Below, piece by piece: positions 6,800 through 15,625 of a stretch of 64,000 nucleotides of DNA. Origin of the DNA: Cryobacterium psychrophilum (GTDB taxonomy: Bacteria > Actinomycetota > Actinomycetes > Actinomycetales > Microbacteriaceae); assembly GCF_004365915.1 (NCBI RefSeq), contig NZ_SODI01000001.1:2046001-2110000 (forward strand), in the 5' to 3' direction. The notes beneath the pieces were generated by a model. It saw only the letters and a list, made by a program, of their open reading frames with translations, was not told where the DNA came from and made no database searches. A program made the translations under genes and the position numbers. Position 1 is the stretch's first letter. Each line of letters begins with the position of its first letter.

Positions 6800-9319
6800 T
6801 CAGGCGAGGCTGAGCGCCAGATACGGGGCGGTGCGACTCGTGGGGTGGTCGGCCACGGTTTGCGGGGTGCCTTGGGCCACAATGGTCCCGCCCTTGTCGC
6901 CACCTTCGGGTCCCATATCGATCACCCAGTCCGCGGAGGCCACCACGTCCATATCGTGTTCCACCACGATCACGGTGTTACCGGTATCGACCAGGCGGTT
7001 CAGTTGCTTGAGCAGCAGCACGACATCGGCCGGATGCAGCCCGGTCGTGGGCTCGTCGAGAACGTACAGTGTGTGCCCGCGCCGAGCGCGCTGCAGCTCG
7101 GTCGCGAGCTTGATGCGCTGCGCCTCTCCGCCGGACAGCTCGGTGGCCGGCTGCCCGAGGCGCAGGTAGCCGAGTCCCACCTCGCGCAGGGTCTCCAGGC
7201 TACGCAGGGCGACGGGCACGTCGGCAAGAAAATCGACTGCCGCGTCGACGGTGAGCCCGAGCACCTCGGCCACGTTCTTGCCGCGGTAGGTCACCTCGAG
7301 GGTCTCGGGGTTGTACCGCGACCCGCCGCAATCGGGGCAGGGTGCGTAGCTGCCGGGGAGAAACAGCAGGCCGACGGCCACGAAGCCCTCACCGAGGCAG
7401 GTGGCGCAGCGCCCGCCGGTCACGTTGAACGAGAAGCGTCCGGCGCCGTACTTGCGTGCTCGCGCCTCCGGGGTTGCCGCAAAGGTGGATCGGACCGCAT
7501 CGAAGAGTCCGGTGTAGGTGGCGAGGTTAGACCGCGGCGTACGGCCGATGGCCTTCTGGTCGACGCGCACGATTCGACCGATCATGTCGGCGCCGGTCAA
7601 TGCCTGCACCGTTGTCGCCGACTCGGTGTCGTCGTCGGGCGCCTCGTCCTCTTCGGTGGCTCCCGTCGATGCCGTTGACGTGTGCACGTCCTGGTTGGGG
7701 TGCAGATGCAGGGCAACGGCCTCGGCGAGCACCTGGCTCACAAGCGTTGATTTGCCGGACCCCGAGACGCCGGTGACGACCGTGAGTACGCCCAGCGGGA
7801 ACCGGGCATCGAGGTCCTGCAGGTTGTGGCGGGTGATGCCCTCAAGCATGAGCCAGTCGAGGGGATGCCGCGGCGCGCGCCCTGTCACCGGGGTGCGCTG
7901 CTGCGCAAAGAGAAACTCCCGGGTGACGGAGTCGGTGACGGCCGCGAGGCCATCCGTCGGCCCGCTGTAGAGCACACGTCCACCGTTGTCGCCGGCGTGC
8001 GGACCCACGTCCACAACCCAGTCCGCGCGCCGCACGACGTCCATGTTGTGCTCCACGACGAACACCGAGTTGCCGGTGGACTTGAGTTCCTCCAGGACCG
8101 CCAGCAGCGGTTCCGCGTCGGCCGGGTGCAGCCCGGCGGAGGGCTCGTCGAGTACGTAGATCACGCCGAAGAGGCCGGCGCGCAGCTGGGTGGCGATGCG
8201 CAGGCGCTGCATCTCACCGGGAGAGAGGGTCGGGGTGGCGCGCCCGAGGCTCAGATAGCCGAGGCCCAGTTCGAGCAGCACGTCGAGTCGTCGTCCCAGG
8301 TCAGCGGTGATCGTCGCGGCCACCTCGGCGCGGGCATCGGCCGCCCCGTCCGGGTGTGCGCGGAGAACCACGGCGAGGTCGGTCAGTGGAAGCGCGTTGA
8401 GCTCGGCGATGGTGCGGGAGTCGAACGTGACAGCGAGTGCGGCGGTCGTGAGTCCGCTGCCGCCGCACAGTGCGCACGGCCCGGACTCCACGTACTGCAG
8501 CACCCGATTGCGCACCGATGCGCTTTTGGAGTCGGCGAGCGTGTGCATGACGTAGCTCTTGGCGCTCCAGAACTTGCCCTTGTACGGCCGCGGGCGTTCC
8601 CGCTCCGGCATGATGTCGACGACCGGTTGCTCCTCGGTGAAGAGGATCCAGTCCCGGTCCGACCGGGACATTTCGCTCCACCTCGTGTCCACGCTGTAGT
8701 CGAGAGCGCTGAGGATGTCGCGCAGGTTCTTGCCCTGCCAGGCTCCCGGCCACGCGGTGACGGCGCCCTCACGAATGGTGAGGGTGGGATCGAGAACGAG
8801 CGAGTTTTCGGTGGCCGTGTGGGCGGTTCCGAGCCCCTGGCAGGCGGGACATGCGCCCATCGCGGTGTTCGGCGAGAAGGAATCCGACTCGAGCCGGGTG
8901 GCCCCCGCCGGATACATGCCTGCTCGGGAATACAACATGCGCAGGGAATTGGAGAGCGTGGTCACGGTACCCACGCTTGAGCGGGAGCTCGGCGTTCCCC
9001 GTCGCTGCTGCAGGGCTACCGCGGGCGGCAGGCCAGTGATCTCGTCGACGTGGGGAGTGTGACCCTGCTGAATCAGGCGACGGGCGTACGGCGCCACCGA
9101 TTCGAAGAACCGTCGCTGCGCCTCCGCGAAGATCGTACCGAAGGCGAGAGACGACTTGCCGGAGCCGGAGACCCCGGTGAAGGCGACGATGGCGTCGCGC
9201 GGCACGTCAACATCGACGCCCCGCAGGTTGTTCTCGCGCGCCCCGCGTACGCGAACGAAGCCGGGTGTGCGCTGGGGGTCGGTGGTGGGAGCGGACGCGG
9301 ACGTTGAATCGAGCTGCAT
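6800..9319 (-). CDS. UvrA paralogue (excinuclease ABC subunit A-like, class II)
   Basis: An 839-residue tandem ABC ATPase of the UvrA family. It has two Walker A motifs (GVSGSGKSS, GVSGSGKST), two signature motifs (LSPGEMQRLRIA, LSGGEAQRIKLA) and UvrA zinc-finger cysteines (CPACQG, CALCGG, and the C-terminal CATCLGEG/CPDCGG set). It is about 100 residues shorter than housekeeping UvrA, as in UvrA2-type paralogues, which are linked to DNA damage tolerance and to resistance against DNA-binding drugs in some actinobacteria. No uvrB or uvrC is nearby, so this is not the main excision gene. I prefer ATG 9319 over the ATG at 9364: TAACAT lies seven bases upstream of 9319, a leaderless arrangement. 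Confidence 0.85.
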   Translation of the reverse strand: MQLDSTSASAPTTDPQRTPGFVRVRGARENNLRGVDVDVPRDAIVAFTGVSGSGKSSLAFGTIFAEAQRRFFESVAPYARRLIQQGHTPHVDEITGLPPAVALQQRRGTPSSRSSVGTVTTLSNSLRMLYSRAGMYPAGATRLESDSFSPNTAMGACPACQGLGTAHTATENSLVLDPTLTIREGAVTAWPGAWQGKNLRDILSALDYSVDTRWSEMSRSDRDWILFTEEQPVVDIMPERERPRPYKGKFWSAKSYVMHTLADSKSASVRNRVLQYVESGPCALCGGSGLTTAALAVTFDSRTIAELNALPLTDLAVVLRAHPDGAADARAEVAATITADLGRRLDVLLELGLGYLSLGRATPTLSPGEMQRLRIATQLRAGLFGVIYVLDEPSAGLHPADAEPLLAVLEELKSTGNSVFVVEHNMDVVRRADWVVDVGPHAGDNGGRVLYSGPTDGLAAVTDSVTREFLFAQQRTPVTGRAPRHPLDWLMLEGITRHNLQDLDARFPLGVLTVVTGVSGSGKSTLVSQVLAEAVALHLHPNQDVHTSTASTGATEEDEAPDDDTESATTVQALTGADMIGRIVRVDQKAIGRTPRSNLATYTGLFDAVRSTFAATPEARARKYGAGRFSFNVTGGRCATCLGEGFVAVGLLFLPGSYAPCPDCGGSRYNPETLEVTYRGKNVAEVLGLTVDAAVDFLADVPVALRSLETLREVGLGYLRLGQPATELSGGEAQRIKLATELQRARRGHTLYVLDEPTTGLHPADVVLLLKQLNRLVDTGNTVIVVEHDMDVVASADWVIDMGPEGGDKGGTIVAQGTPQTVADHPTSRTAPYLALSLA

Positions 9320-9326
9320 CCGATCA

Positions 9327-9332
9327 ATGTTA
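9327..9332 (-). promoter_or_regulatory. -10 box of leaderless uvrA-like gene
   Basis: TAACAT on the minus strand lies seven bases before ATG 9319, and no ribosome binding site precedes that start. Confidence 0.45.
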
Positions 9333-9475
9333 CGGGAGCGGGATCGGCCGGGATCGCTGATCATCTTCCGTTTCTTTGCACGCCTTCTCGATGCCGACCG
9401 GAACGTGACGTAATCTGGAAGGGGGTTACCCCATGGGTCCCGCCCATTCGGATGGATCCATCACGAAAGGCAGTT

Positions 9476-10321
9476 ATGTGCCGGCTGCTCGCCTATGCAT
9501 CGCCCGCTCCACGAACCACTCGAGACGTGCTGGGGGGAAACCAGAGTGCCGTCTTCCAGGATATGACCGAGTTACACAAAGACGGCTGGGGCAGTGCCTG
9601 GATTGTCAGTGACTCCGCCGCTGACCGTGTGGTGAAGAAGGAACGCTCCGCGCTGACCGGCGAGGGCGACCACCGTTTGACGCAAGCCCTGTCAGACCGC
9701 CTGTCGCGGGCCCAGCTCGTTCACCTGCGCATGGCCACGGATGGCATGACCTGCCAACCCGCGAACACGCATCCGTTCGTTCGTGACGGTTTCGCTTTCG
9801 CCCACAACGGTTCGCTCTCTCCGGCGTCGGCGATGGACGGGCATATCGCTTCCGACCTGCTTGCTTCCCTGGAGGGGGACACCGACAGTGAGCGGTATCT
9901 CGCCGTGATCCGCACGAAGATTGCCGAGGGGCATGCTCCGTTCGACGCCGTGTGCCAGTCCGTGCTCGAGCTGCGACCGATTTTTCCCGACCTGAGCATG
10001 AACGCGATAATTCTCACGACCACCGAGCTCATTGCCGTGCACGCGAGTGCGAACGCCAACACTCCGCACGATATGTTCGATGCGAGTGGCCTCACCGAGC
10101 TGAGCCTCCCCCAGGACCATCGCACCGCCTATTACCTGATGCGTCAGCGTCGGTACGACGATGGCACGGTCGTGTTCGCGTCGAGCGGACTGGATATTGT
10201 GGGGTGGGAGTCGCTGCCGGCCGAGAGCGTCACGCGGGTGGACCTGGACACGCATGAGATCACGACTCGCTTGCTCGACCTGGCACCCAGCAGTGCCCTT
10301 CTGACGCACCAGCTCCCGTAG
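9476..10321 (+). CDS. Class II glutamine amidotransferase (YafJ/EgtC-like)
   Basis: A 281-residue protein of the Ntn-hydrolase class II glutaminase family. The sequence MCRLLAYAS places Cys2 directly after the initiator Met, where removal of Met exposes the catalytic nucleophile; this fixes the start at 9476 rather than the in-frame ATG at 9452. AAAGG lies five bases upstream. The GATase-2 motifs THPFVRDGFAFAHNGSL and KDGWGSAW are present. Members release ammonia from glutamine or act on gamma-glutamyl bonds; EgtC of ergothioneine synthesis is a relative, but no other egt gene is adjacent. The substrate is unknown. Converges on the fadD-like gene across a strong terminator. Confidence 0.85.
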   Translation: MCRLLAYASPAPRTTRDVLGGNQSAVFQDMTELHKDGWGSAWIVSDSAADRVVKKERSALTGEGDHRLTQALSDRLSRAQLVHLRMATDGMTCQPANTHPFVRDGFAFAHNGSLSPASAMDGHIASDLLASLEGDTDSERYLAVIRTKIAEGHAPFDAVCQSVLELRPIFPDLSMNAIILTTTELIAVHASANANTPHDMFDASGLTELSLPQDHRTAYYLMRQRRYDDGTVVFASSGLDIVGWESLPAESVTRVDLDTHEITTRLLDLAPSSALLTHQLP

Positions 10322-10330
10322 ACCCGGTGT

Positions 10331-10356
10331 GAGGCCCGCGATTGCTCGCGGGCCTC
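10331..10356. terminator. Bidirectional hairpin terminator
   Basis: An 11-bp perfect stem (GAGGCCCGCGA / TCGCGGGCCTC) with a four-base loop lies between two convergent genes. Confidence 0.8.
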
Positions 10357-10369
10357 GCCGGGAGTGGGT

Positions 10370-12028
10370 TCAGGGCTTAGCGGCCAGTTCGGCGGCGGCG
10401 TCCTGCTCCTGCAATGCTCGCAGGGCGACCTTCAAGATCTTGCCGGTGGCTGTGCGCGGGAGGGCCTCAACGAAGTCGATGTAGTCCGGAACCTTGAAGC
10501 TCGCGATCAGGTAGCGCGTGTGGGTGAGCAGGTCCACCTCGGTGATGGTCTGGTCGGGACGGAGCACCACATAGGCCTTCGGACGTTCGCCCCACTTGGC
10601 ATGCGGGACACCGACGACGGCGACGTCGAGCACGGTGGGGTGGGCGAGGAGGGCGTTCTCGACCTCGATGGTGGAGATGTTCTCTCCGCCGGAGATGATG
10701 ATGTCCTTTGCACGGTCCCGCAGCTCGATGTAGCCGTCGGGGTGCATCACGCCGAGGTCACCCGTGTGGAACCAGCCGCCGCGGAACGCCTCGGCCGTGG
10801 CAGCGGCGTCCTTGTAGTACCCGGCCATGACGTTGTTTCCCCGCAGCACGATTTCACCCATCGTTTGTGCGTCGGCGGGAACATCCTGCATGGCGGAGTC
10901 CACGATCCGCGCGGATTCGGCCTGCAGCATGCCAACTCCCTGGCGGGAGATCTTCATGGCTCGCTCATGCTTGGGCAGGTCGTCCCACTCGTTCTGGTAC
11001 TCGCAAATCGTGTACGGCCCGTAGACCTCGGTGAGGCCGTAGACGTGCACGACGTTGACGCCCAGCGTGTCGAGCTGCTCGATGACCGTTGGCGACGGTG
11101 GTGCGCCCGCCGTTGTGATGCTCAGGGGGCGTTGCACCTCGTGGGCCTGCGGGGCGTTGGCAATGATTCCGCACACCGTCGGAGCACCGCACAGGTTGGT
11201 GACGCCGAGGGAGTCAATTGCCGACCAGACAGCCTCGGCCCGAACAGCCCGGAGGCACACGTGAGTAGCGCCCGCGCCCGTGACGGCCCATGGCGTGCAC
11301 CAGCCGTTGCAGTGGAACATGGGCAGCGTCCACAGGTAGACGGACTCGGTGGTGAACTGGTTGTGAAAGATCTCGCCGAAGGAGTTCAGGTAGGCGCCGC
11401 GGTGGGTGTACATGACGCCTTTGGGCTTGCCCGTCGTGCCGGACGTGTAGTTGATGGCGATTACCTCGCGCTCGTCTTCCACTTCCCAGCGCAGCGGCCG
11501 GTCGTCGGCACTCCCCGGCACTATGCGGTCGGCCTCGGCCAGGAAGGATTCGAAGCTCTGCTGGCCGAAGGCGAGCCCGCTTTCGACGAGCCCGAACTCC
11601 GGGTCGGCGATTTCGATGACGTGCTTCAAGGCGGGGCTCGCGTCGTAGGCGGACCCCACAGTTCCGACGAGCTCGGCGTCCAGGAACAACATGGTCGCCT
11701 CGGAGTGCGCGATGACGTAATCGATTTCCGGCTTGGCCAGGCGCGAGTTGAGGGCCACGAGAACGCCGCCCGCCAGGGGAACCGCGAAGTGGGCGATGAG
11801 CATTTCCGGAATATTCGGTGCAAGGAATATGACTCGATCACCGGGGCTGATCCGAGCGCGAATGGCGCGGGCCAGACGCTGGGCGACGGCGGAATACTCC
11901 GCGTAGGTGTACGTGCGGTTGCCATAGATGATGGCATTCTTGTTTGGGAATACTTCTGCTGAGCGCTGCAGGAAGCGCATCGGGGTGAGCGGCGAATCGT
12001 TGGGCGAGCCGAGCTGGGGGTCAATCAC
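10370..12028 (-). CDS. Acyl-CoA ligase (AMP-binding, FadD-like)
   Basis: This 552-residue adenylate-forming enzyme activates a fatty or aromatic carboxylate with ATP to an acyl-AMP and then to the CoA thioester. Visible motifs are the phosphate loop YTSGTTGKPKG at residues 194-204, the hinge region GYIELRDRAKD, and the C-terminal catalytic lysine in RTATGKILK (about residue 530). It is the last gene of a leftward operon after an acyl-CoA dehydrogenase and a FadB-type fusion, 60 bases downstream, so it most likely supplies substrate to that beta-oxidation unit. The chain length cannot be read from sequence. Control is presumably by the upstream TetR protein. Confidence 0.88.
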   Translation of the reverse strand: MIDPQLGSPNDSPLTPMRFLQRSAEVFPNKNAIIYGNRTYTYAEYSAVAQRLARAIRARISPGDRVIFLAPNIPEMLIAHFAVPLAGGVLVALNSRLAKPEIDYVIAHSEATMLFLDAELVGTVGSAYDASPALKHVIEIADPEFGLVESGLAFGQQSFESFLAEADRIVPGSADDRPLRWEVEDEREVIAINYTSGTTGKPKGVMYTHRGAYLNSFGEIFHNQFTTESVYLWTLPMFHCNGWCTPWAVTGAGATHVCLRAVRAEAVWSAIDSLGVTNLCGAPTVCGIIANAPQAHEVQRPLSITTAGAPPSPTVIEQLDTLGVNVVHVYGLTEVYGPYTICEYQNEWDDLPKHERAMKISRQGVGMLQAESARIVDSAMQDVPADAQTMGEIVLRGNNVMAGYYKDAAATAEAFRGGWFHTGDLGVMHPDGYIELRDRAKDIIISGGENISTIEVENALLAHPTVLDVAVVGVPHAKWGERPKAYVVLRPDQTITEVDLLTHTRYLIASFKVPDYIDFVEALPRTATGKILKVALRALQEQDAAAELAAKP

Positions 12029-12088
12029 GAGAGACTCCTTTGTCAGGGTGTTCTGGAAGGGTGGCGCGGATGCGTCAAACGTGCCCTC

Positions 12089-13330
12089 TTATTTGAAGGC
12101 GCTCACTCCGGTGAGATCGCGGCCGATGAGCAGGGCCTGAACGCTTTCGGTTCCCTCGTACGTGTGGATGGCCTCAATGTCGGCCATGTGTCGCACGACG
12201 TGGTTTTCGAGCAGGATGCCGTTGCCGCCGAGCATGTCGCGCCCGAGGGAGGCGATTTCACGGGCCGCACGGGTGTTGTGGTACTTGGCGAGGGAGGCCT
12301 GGATGGGGCGAAGCGTTCCGGCCTCGTCGAGCGTGGCGAGGTGCATGCAGTGCAACTGCATAGAGGTGAGACGGGAGAGCATCACCGTGAGGCGCTCCTG
12401 AACCAGTTGGAATCCGGCCAGCGGCTTTCCGAACTGGGTGCGCTGGGTCGAGTAGTTCAGCGCAGCCTCGAAGACCGCCGTGGCGTGACCGAGGGCCGAC
12501 CACGCCACGCCGAGACGCGTGGCGTAGAGCACGGCCGCGGTGTCCTTGAAGGTGTGGGTGCCGGGGAGGACGGCGTCGAGGGGAATGCGCACATTGTCGA
12601 GCACGATCCGGGCCTGGTGGATGGCGCGGAGCGATCCCTTGCCGGTCATGGTCTTCGCGACGTAGCCGGGTGTTGCCTGGTCGACGAGGAATCCGCGCAC
12701 GTCACCGTGTTCATCGCGTGCCCAGACCACGGTGACGTCGCCAACCGAGCCATTGCCGATCCACATCTTCTCGCCGTTGATCACCCATTCATCGCCGTCG
12801 CGGCGGGCGGAGGTGACGAGTCCGACCGAGTCGGAGCCGTGCTCCGGTTCGGTGAGGGCGAAGGCGCCGAGTTTCTCGGCGCGGGCGAGGGGCACAAGCC
12901 AGGTGGCCTTCTGCTCGGCGCTGCCGAAGAGAGCGATGCTGCGCAGCGCGAGGCCTCCCTGCACCGCCACGACGGTTCCCATTGATCCGTCGCCGCGGGA
13001 GATCTCCATGTTGACCAGTCCGGCCGCGAGGGCCGACATGGGAGTCAGGCCCGGGCCCTCGACCGCGTCGGTCAGCAGGTCGAGTTCACCCAGGCGACGC
13101 GCGAGGTGCAGCGGGTACTCACCCTTGTCCCAGGCCTCGGTGAGCTCATCGAGGCTTTCCTCGGCGAAGGTTCTGGCGCGGGACCAGAACGCTCGATCGG
13201 CTTCTGGCACGTCGGCGAAGACCGCGTAGTAGTCGGTATCCAACGGAGTGGAGACGTCATAGTCCGGTACCTGCCTGGTCTCGGGCGCGCTGGGGGTGCG
13301 TTCGGTGTCGATCACAGGGACGGAGTTCAT
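12089..13330 (-). CDS. Acyl-CoA dehydrogenase (glutaryl-CoA dehydrogenase-like)
   Basis: A 413-residue FAD flavoprotein catalysing alpha,beta-dehydrogenation of an acyl-CoA, with electrons passed to ETF. FAD-contact motifs ALTEPEHGSDS and WVINGEKMWIGNG are clear. The C-terminal HTYEGTES carries the expected catalytic Glu (about residue 392), and GRDMLGGNGIL resembles the glutaryl-CoA dehydrogenase subgroup. With fadB and an acyl-CoA ligase in the same operon a general or branched acyl-CoA substrate is more likely than glutaryl-CoA, since no lysine-degradation genes are present. It lies 50 bases downstream of fadB and 60 bases upstream of the ligase gene. Confidence 0.87.
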   Translation of the reverse strand: MNSVPVIDTERTPSAPETRQVPDYDVSTPLDTDYYAVFADVPEADRAFWSRARTFAEESLDELTEAWDKGEYPLHLARRLGELDLLTDAVEGPGLTPMSALAAGLVNMEISRGDGSMGTVVAVQGGLALRSIALFGSAEQKATWLVPLARAEKLGAFALTEPEHGSDSVGLVTSARRDGDEWVINGEKMWIGNGSVGDVTVVWARDEHGDVRGFLVDQATPGYVAKTMTGKGSLRAIHQARIVLDNVRIPLDAVLPGTHTFKDTAAVLYATRLGVAWSALGHATAVFEAALNYSTQRTQFGKPLAGFQLVQERLTVMLSRLTSMQLHCMHLATLDEAGTLRPIQASLAKYHNTRAAREIASLGRDMLGGNGILLENHVVRHMADIEAIHTYEGTESVQALLIGRDLTGVSAFK

Positions 13331-13380
13331 TGGTGACTCGCTTTCAGGTGTGGGTAGGCAGAGGAGACGGGGTGTCCGGG

Positions 13381-15510
13381 TCAGGCCGGAACGGGCGCGC
13401 TGGCGACTCCGGGCGAGTGGAACGTGACGCCATTGGCGGCACGCGACGCGCCCGATCGGTCAAGGAGGGGCGTGAGCCCACCGGTGTGCTGGGGGTAGTT
13501 CGCGCCAAGGATCATGCATGCGTCAATCTCGTCCGCGCTCTCCACGGTGCCCTCGGCGAGCATCCGCCAGGCCTCATCCGCCAGGCCGGACAGCAGGAAG
13601 GTTCGGATGCTTTCGGGGGTTGACGGGAGCATCCGCGTGGAAACGTAGTCGATGTCGTCGACGATTGCCGTCGCCTCGGCACTCAGCCGGCCGTCGTCGC
13701 CGAGGTAGCCCGTGAGCTTGTTCTCCACGATGCGGCGGAGGCTTGGACTCACCCGGAAGCGCTCGTTGGCGCTCGCGTTCATGGTTTCGAGAATGTGCAG
13801 CTGCACGGCCGGACCAATGTACGCGAGCAGGGTGAGTGCGCTCATCGGCAGGCCGTCGTTCACGAGGGCGTTGTCGACGGCGTGGGCATCCGTTCCGGCG
13901 TCGACGAGCTCAAGCGTGTCGCTGAACAGGCGAGTGAGCAGGCGGTTCACCACGAAGCCGGGTGAGTCCTTGACGAGAACGGCGGTCTTGCCGAGCGCGC
14001 CGGCGAGGGCGAATGCGGCGTCGACGGCGGCCGGACTCGTGTGCGGCGACCGTACGATCTCCACGAGCGGGAGCACAGCCACCGGGTTGAAGAAGTGAAA
14101 TCCGATGAGGCGCTCCGGGCGGCGCAGGTCGGCGCCCTGGTCTTCGATCGACAGCGAGGAGGTGTTGGTGAGCAGCACCGCGGTATCACTGACGACATTT
14201 TCAACGGATGCCCACACCTGACGCTTGACCGCGAGGTCTTCGAACACGGCCTCGATGACGACCTCGCACGGGGAATGGTCGTTCGCGTCGGTGCTCCCGG
14301 TGATGAGTGTGGCGACGCGTTCGCGCTCCGGAGCGCTCATGCCTCGTTTCTCGGAGCGGTCGAGCTGGGAGGAAATGCGCTCGAGGGCGAGGTTGACGCG
14401 ATCGGCGCTGAGGTCGATGAGGTGGGTGGGGGCGTCGAGGCGCTCGGCAAAGAGAAGGGCCAGCTGCGTGGCCATGAGGCCGCCGCCCACGACGCCCACC
14501 TGGGTGATGGGAGTCTCCAGGGCGGCCTCGGGCCTGGGCTTCGCCGGACGTGAGCGCTTGCGCGCTGCCTGCACGGCGAAGAAGGCGTAAATGCTCGCGC
14601 GGCACTCATCGCTGTGCAGGAGAGTACCGAACGCGGTGATGGTGTCGGCCTCGAGCGAGTCGCCCGCGCGGGCCTTCCGCGCGGTCGTGCGGTCGCCGGT
14701 CCCGGGCGCGGGGTTCTGGTCGTTCCAGGTGGAGAGCAGGGCCAGCGCGGTGTCGACGGCGGGAAGCGTCCCCGGGATGCGTTTGGCGACGCCGGCTCGC
14801 ACCGCTGCGGGGCTCCAGGACAGATCGGCGGTGGCGGCGATGTCGGTCATGCCGGCGACCCGGGCGGAGTTATCGAGGAGTGCAGCGGCCCAGGCTACGG
14901 AGGAGACAAGAAAGTCATCGTGCGCGAGCACGACGTCGGCGAGGCCGAGTCGATGAGCGTCGCGCGCCGACGCGTGTCGGCCCGCAAGAGAGCGGGTGAT
15001 TGCCACGTCGGCGGCAGTGGTGACTCCCACGAGTTCGCACAGGGAGGTGAGACCGCCCCAGCCGGGAACGAGGCCGAGCCGCACTTCAGGCAACCCGATA
15101 TTGCGAGCGGATGCCGAGACGGTGCGGTAATCGCAGCGAAGCGCGAGCTCAAGGGCGCCGCCGACCGCGGCACCGTTGATGAACGCAAAAGTGGGAACGG
15201 CGAGGGCGCTTATGGCAGCGAATGCGAGGTAGCCGTCGCGGGCGAGCTGCTCACCGTCGGCCGCGGAGCGGGCCGGCTGAAACCCTCTAAGGTCGGCTCC
15301 CGCTCCAAACGCGGTGCCGGTACCGACGAAGGCAACGGCATCGAACTGGCTGCTGTCGATCTTTCGAACCGCGGTCGCAAGTGCTCGAAGCGCGTCCGCG
15401 GTCCACGTCACGAGGTTTCCGGGTGCCGGAACGAAGGTGACAACGGCGATTCGGTGGCCAGCGCTCTCGTGCGGGCTCACCACGACTCTGGTGTTCACTC
15501 CACTAACCAC
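13381..15510 (-). CDS. Fused enoyl-CoA hydratase / 3-hydroxyacyl-CoA dehydrogenase (FadB/FadJ type)
   Basis: This 709-residue bifunctional enzyme carries out steps two and three of beta-oxidation. Residues about 20-260 are the crotonase domain with both catalytic acids in place (Glu121 in GGALELAL, Glu142 in LPEVRLGL). Residues about 335-520 are the NAD-binding dehydrogenase domain (VGVVGGGLMA at 338-347, Ser451 in TNTSSLS, His472 in GFHFFNP), and the remainder is the C-terminal helical domain. The GTG start has AAGGAG five bases upstream. It is first in the operon with the dehydrogenase and ligase genes; no thiolase gene is in the window. Transcription probably starts from the promoter at 15547-15575, which overlaps a repressor-like palindrome. 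Confidence 0.9.
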   Translation of the reverse strand: MVSGVNTRVVVSPHESAGHRIAVVTFVPAPGNLVTWTADALRALATAVRKIDSSQFDAVAFVGTGTAFGAGADLRGFQPARSAADGEQLARDGYLAFAAISALAVPTFAFINGAAVGGALELALRCDYRTVSASARNIGLPEVRLGLVPGWGGLTSLCELVGVTTAADVAITRSLAGRHASARDAHRLGLADVVLAHDDFLVSSVAWAAALLDNSARVAGMTDIAATADLSWSPAAVRAGVAKRIPGTLPAVDTALALLSTWNDQNPAPGTGDRTTARKARAGDSLEADTITAFGTLLHSDECRASIYAFFAVQAARKRSRPAKPRPEAALETPITQVGVVGGGLMATQLALLFAERLDAPTHLIDLSADRVNLALERISSQLDRSEKRGMSAPERERVATLITGSTDANDHSPCEVVIEAVFEDLAVKRQVWASVENVVSDTAVLLTNTSSLSIEDQGADLRRPERLIGFHFFNPVAVLPLVEIVRSPHTSPAAVDAAFALAGALGKTAVLVKDSPGFVVNRLLTRLFSDTLELVDAGTDAHAVDNALVNDGLPMSALTLLAYIGPAVQLHILETMNASANERFRVSPSLRRIVENKLTGYLGDDGRLSAEATAIVDDIDYVSTRMLPSTPESIRTFLLSGLADEAWRMLAEGTVESADEIDACMILGANYPQHTGGLTPLLDRSGASRAANGVTFHSPGVASAPVPA

Positions 15511-15546
15511 GGTGCTCCTTCGCGCCGAACCGACAGATACAAGTAC

Positions 15547-15575
15547 TGTCTAGCTGAGACTGAGTTTCATGTCAA
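15547..15575 (-). promoter_or_regulatory. fadB operon promoter (-35 TTGACA, -10 TAGACA)
   Basis: On the minus strand TTGACA (15570-15575) and TAGACA (15547-15552) are separated by exactly 17 bases, upstream of fadB. The -35 box is consensus; the -10 is weak. Confidence 0.55.
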
Positions 15576-15587
15576 GTGAAACTGAGT
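15559..15587. promoter_or_regulatory. Operator-like inverted repeat on the fadB promoter
   Basis: Eleven-base arms ACTGAGTTTCA and TGAAACTGAGT, complementary at ten positions, flank seven bases. The repeat covers the -35 box of the fadB promoter, exactly where a repressor would block RNA polymerase. The TetR gene immediately upstream is the natural candidate to bind it. Confidence 0.6.
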
Positions 15588-15625
15588 TCCAATAAGGGTG
15601 TCAGGCGAGAGGGGTTTGCGCAGTG

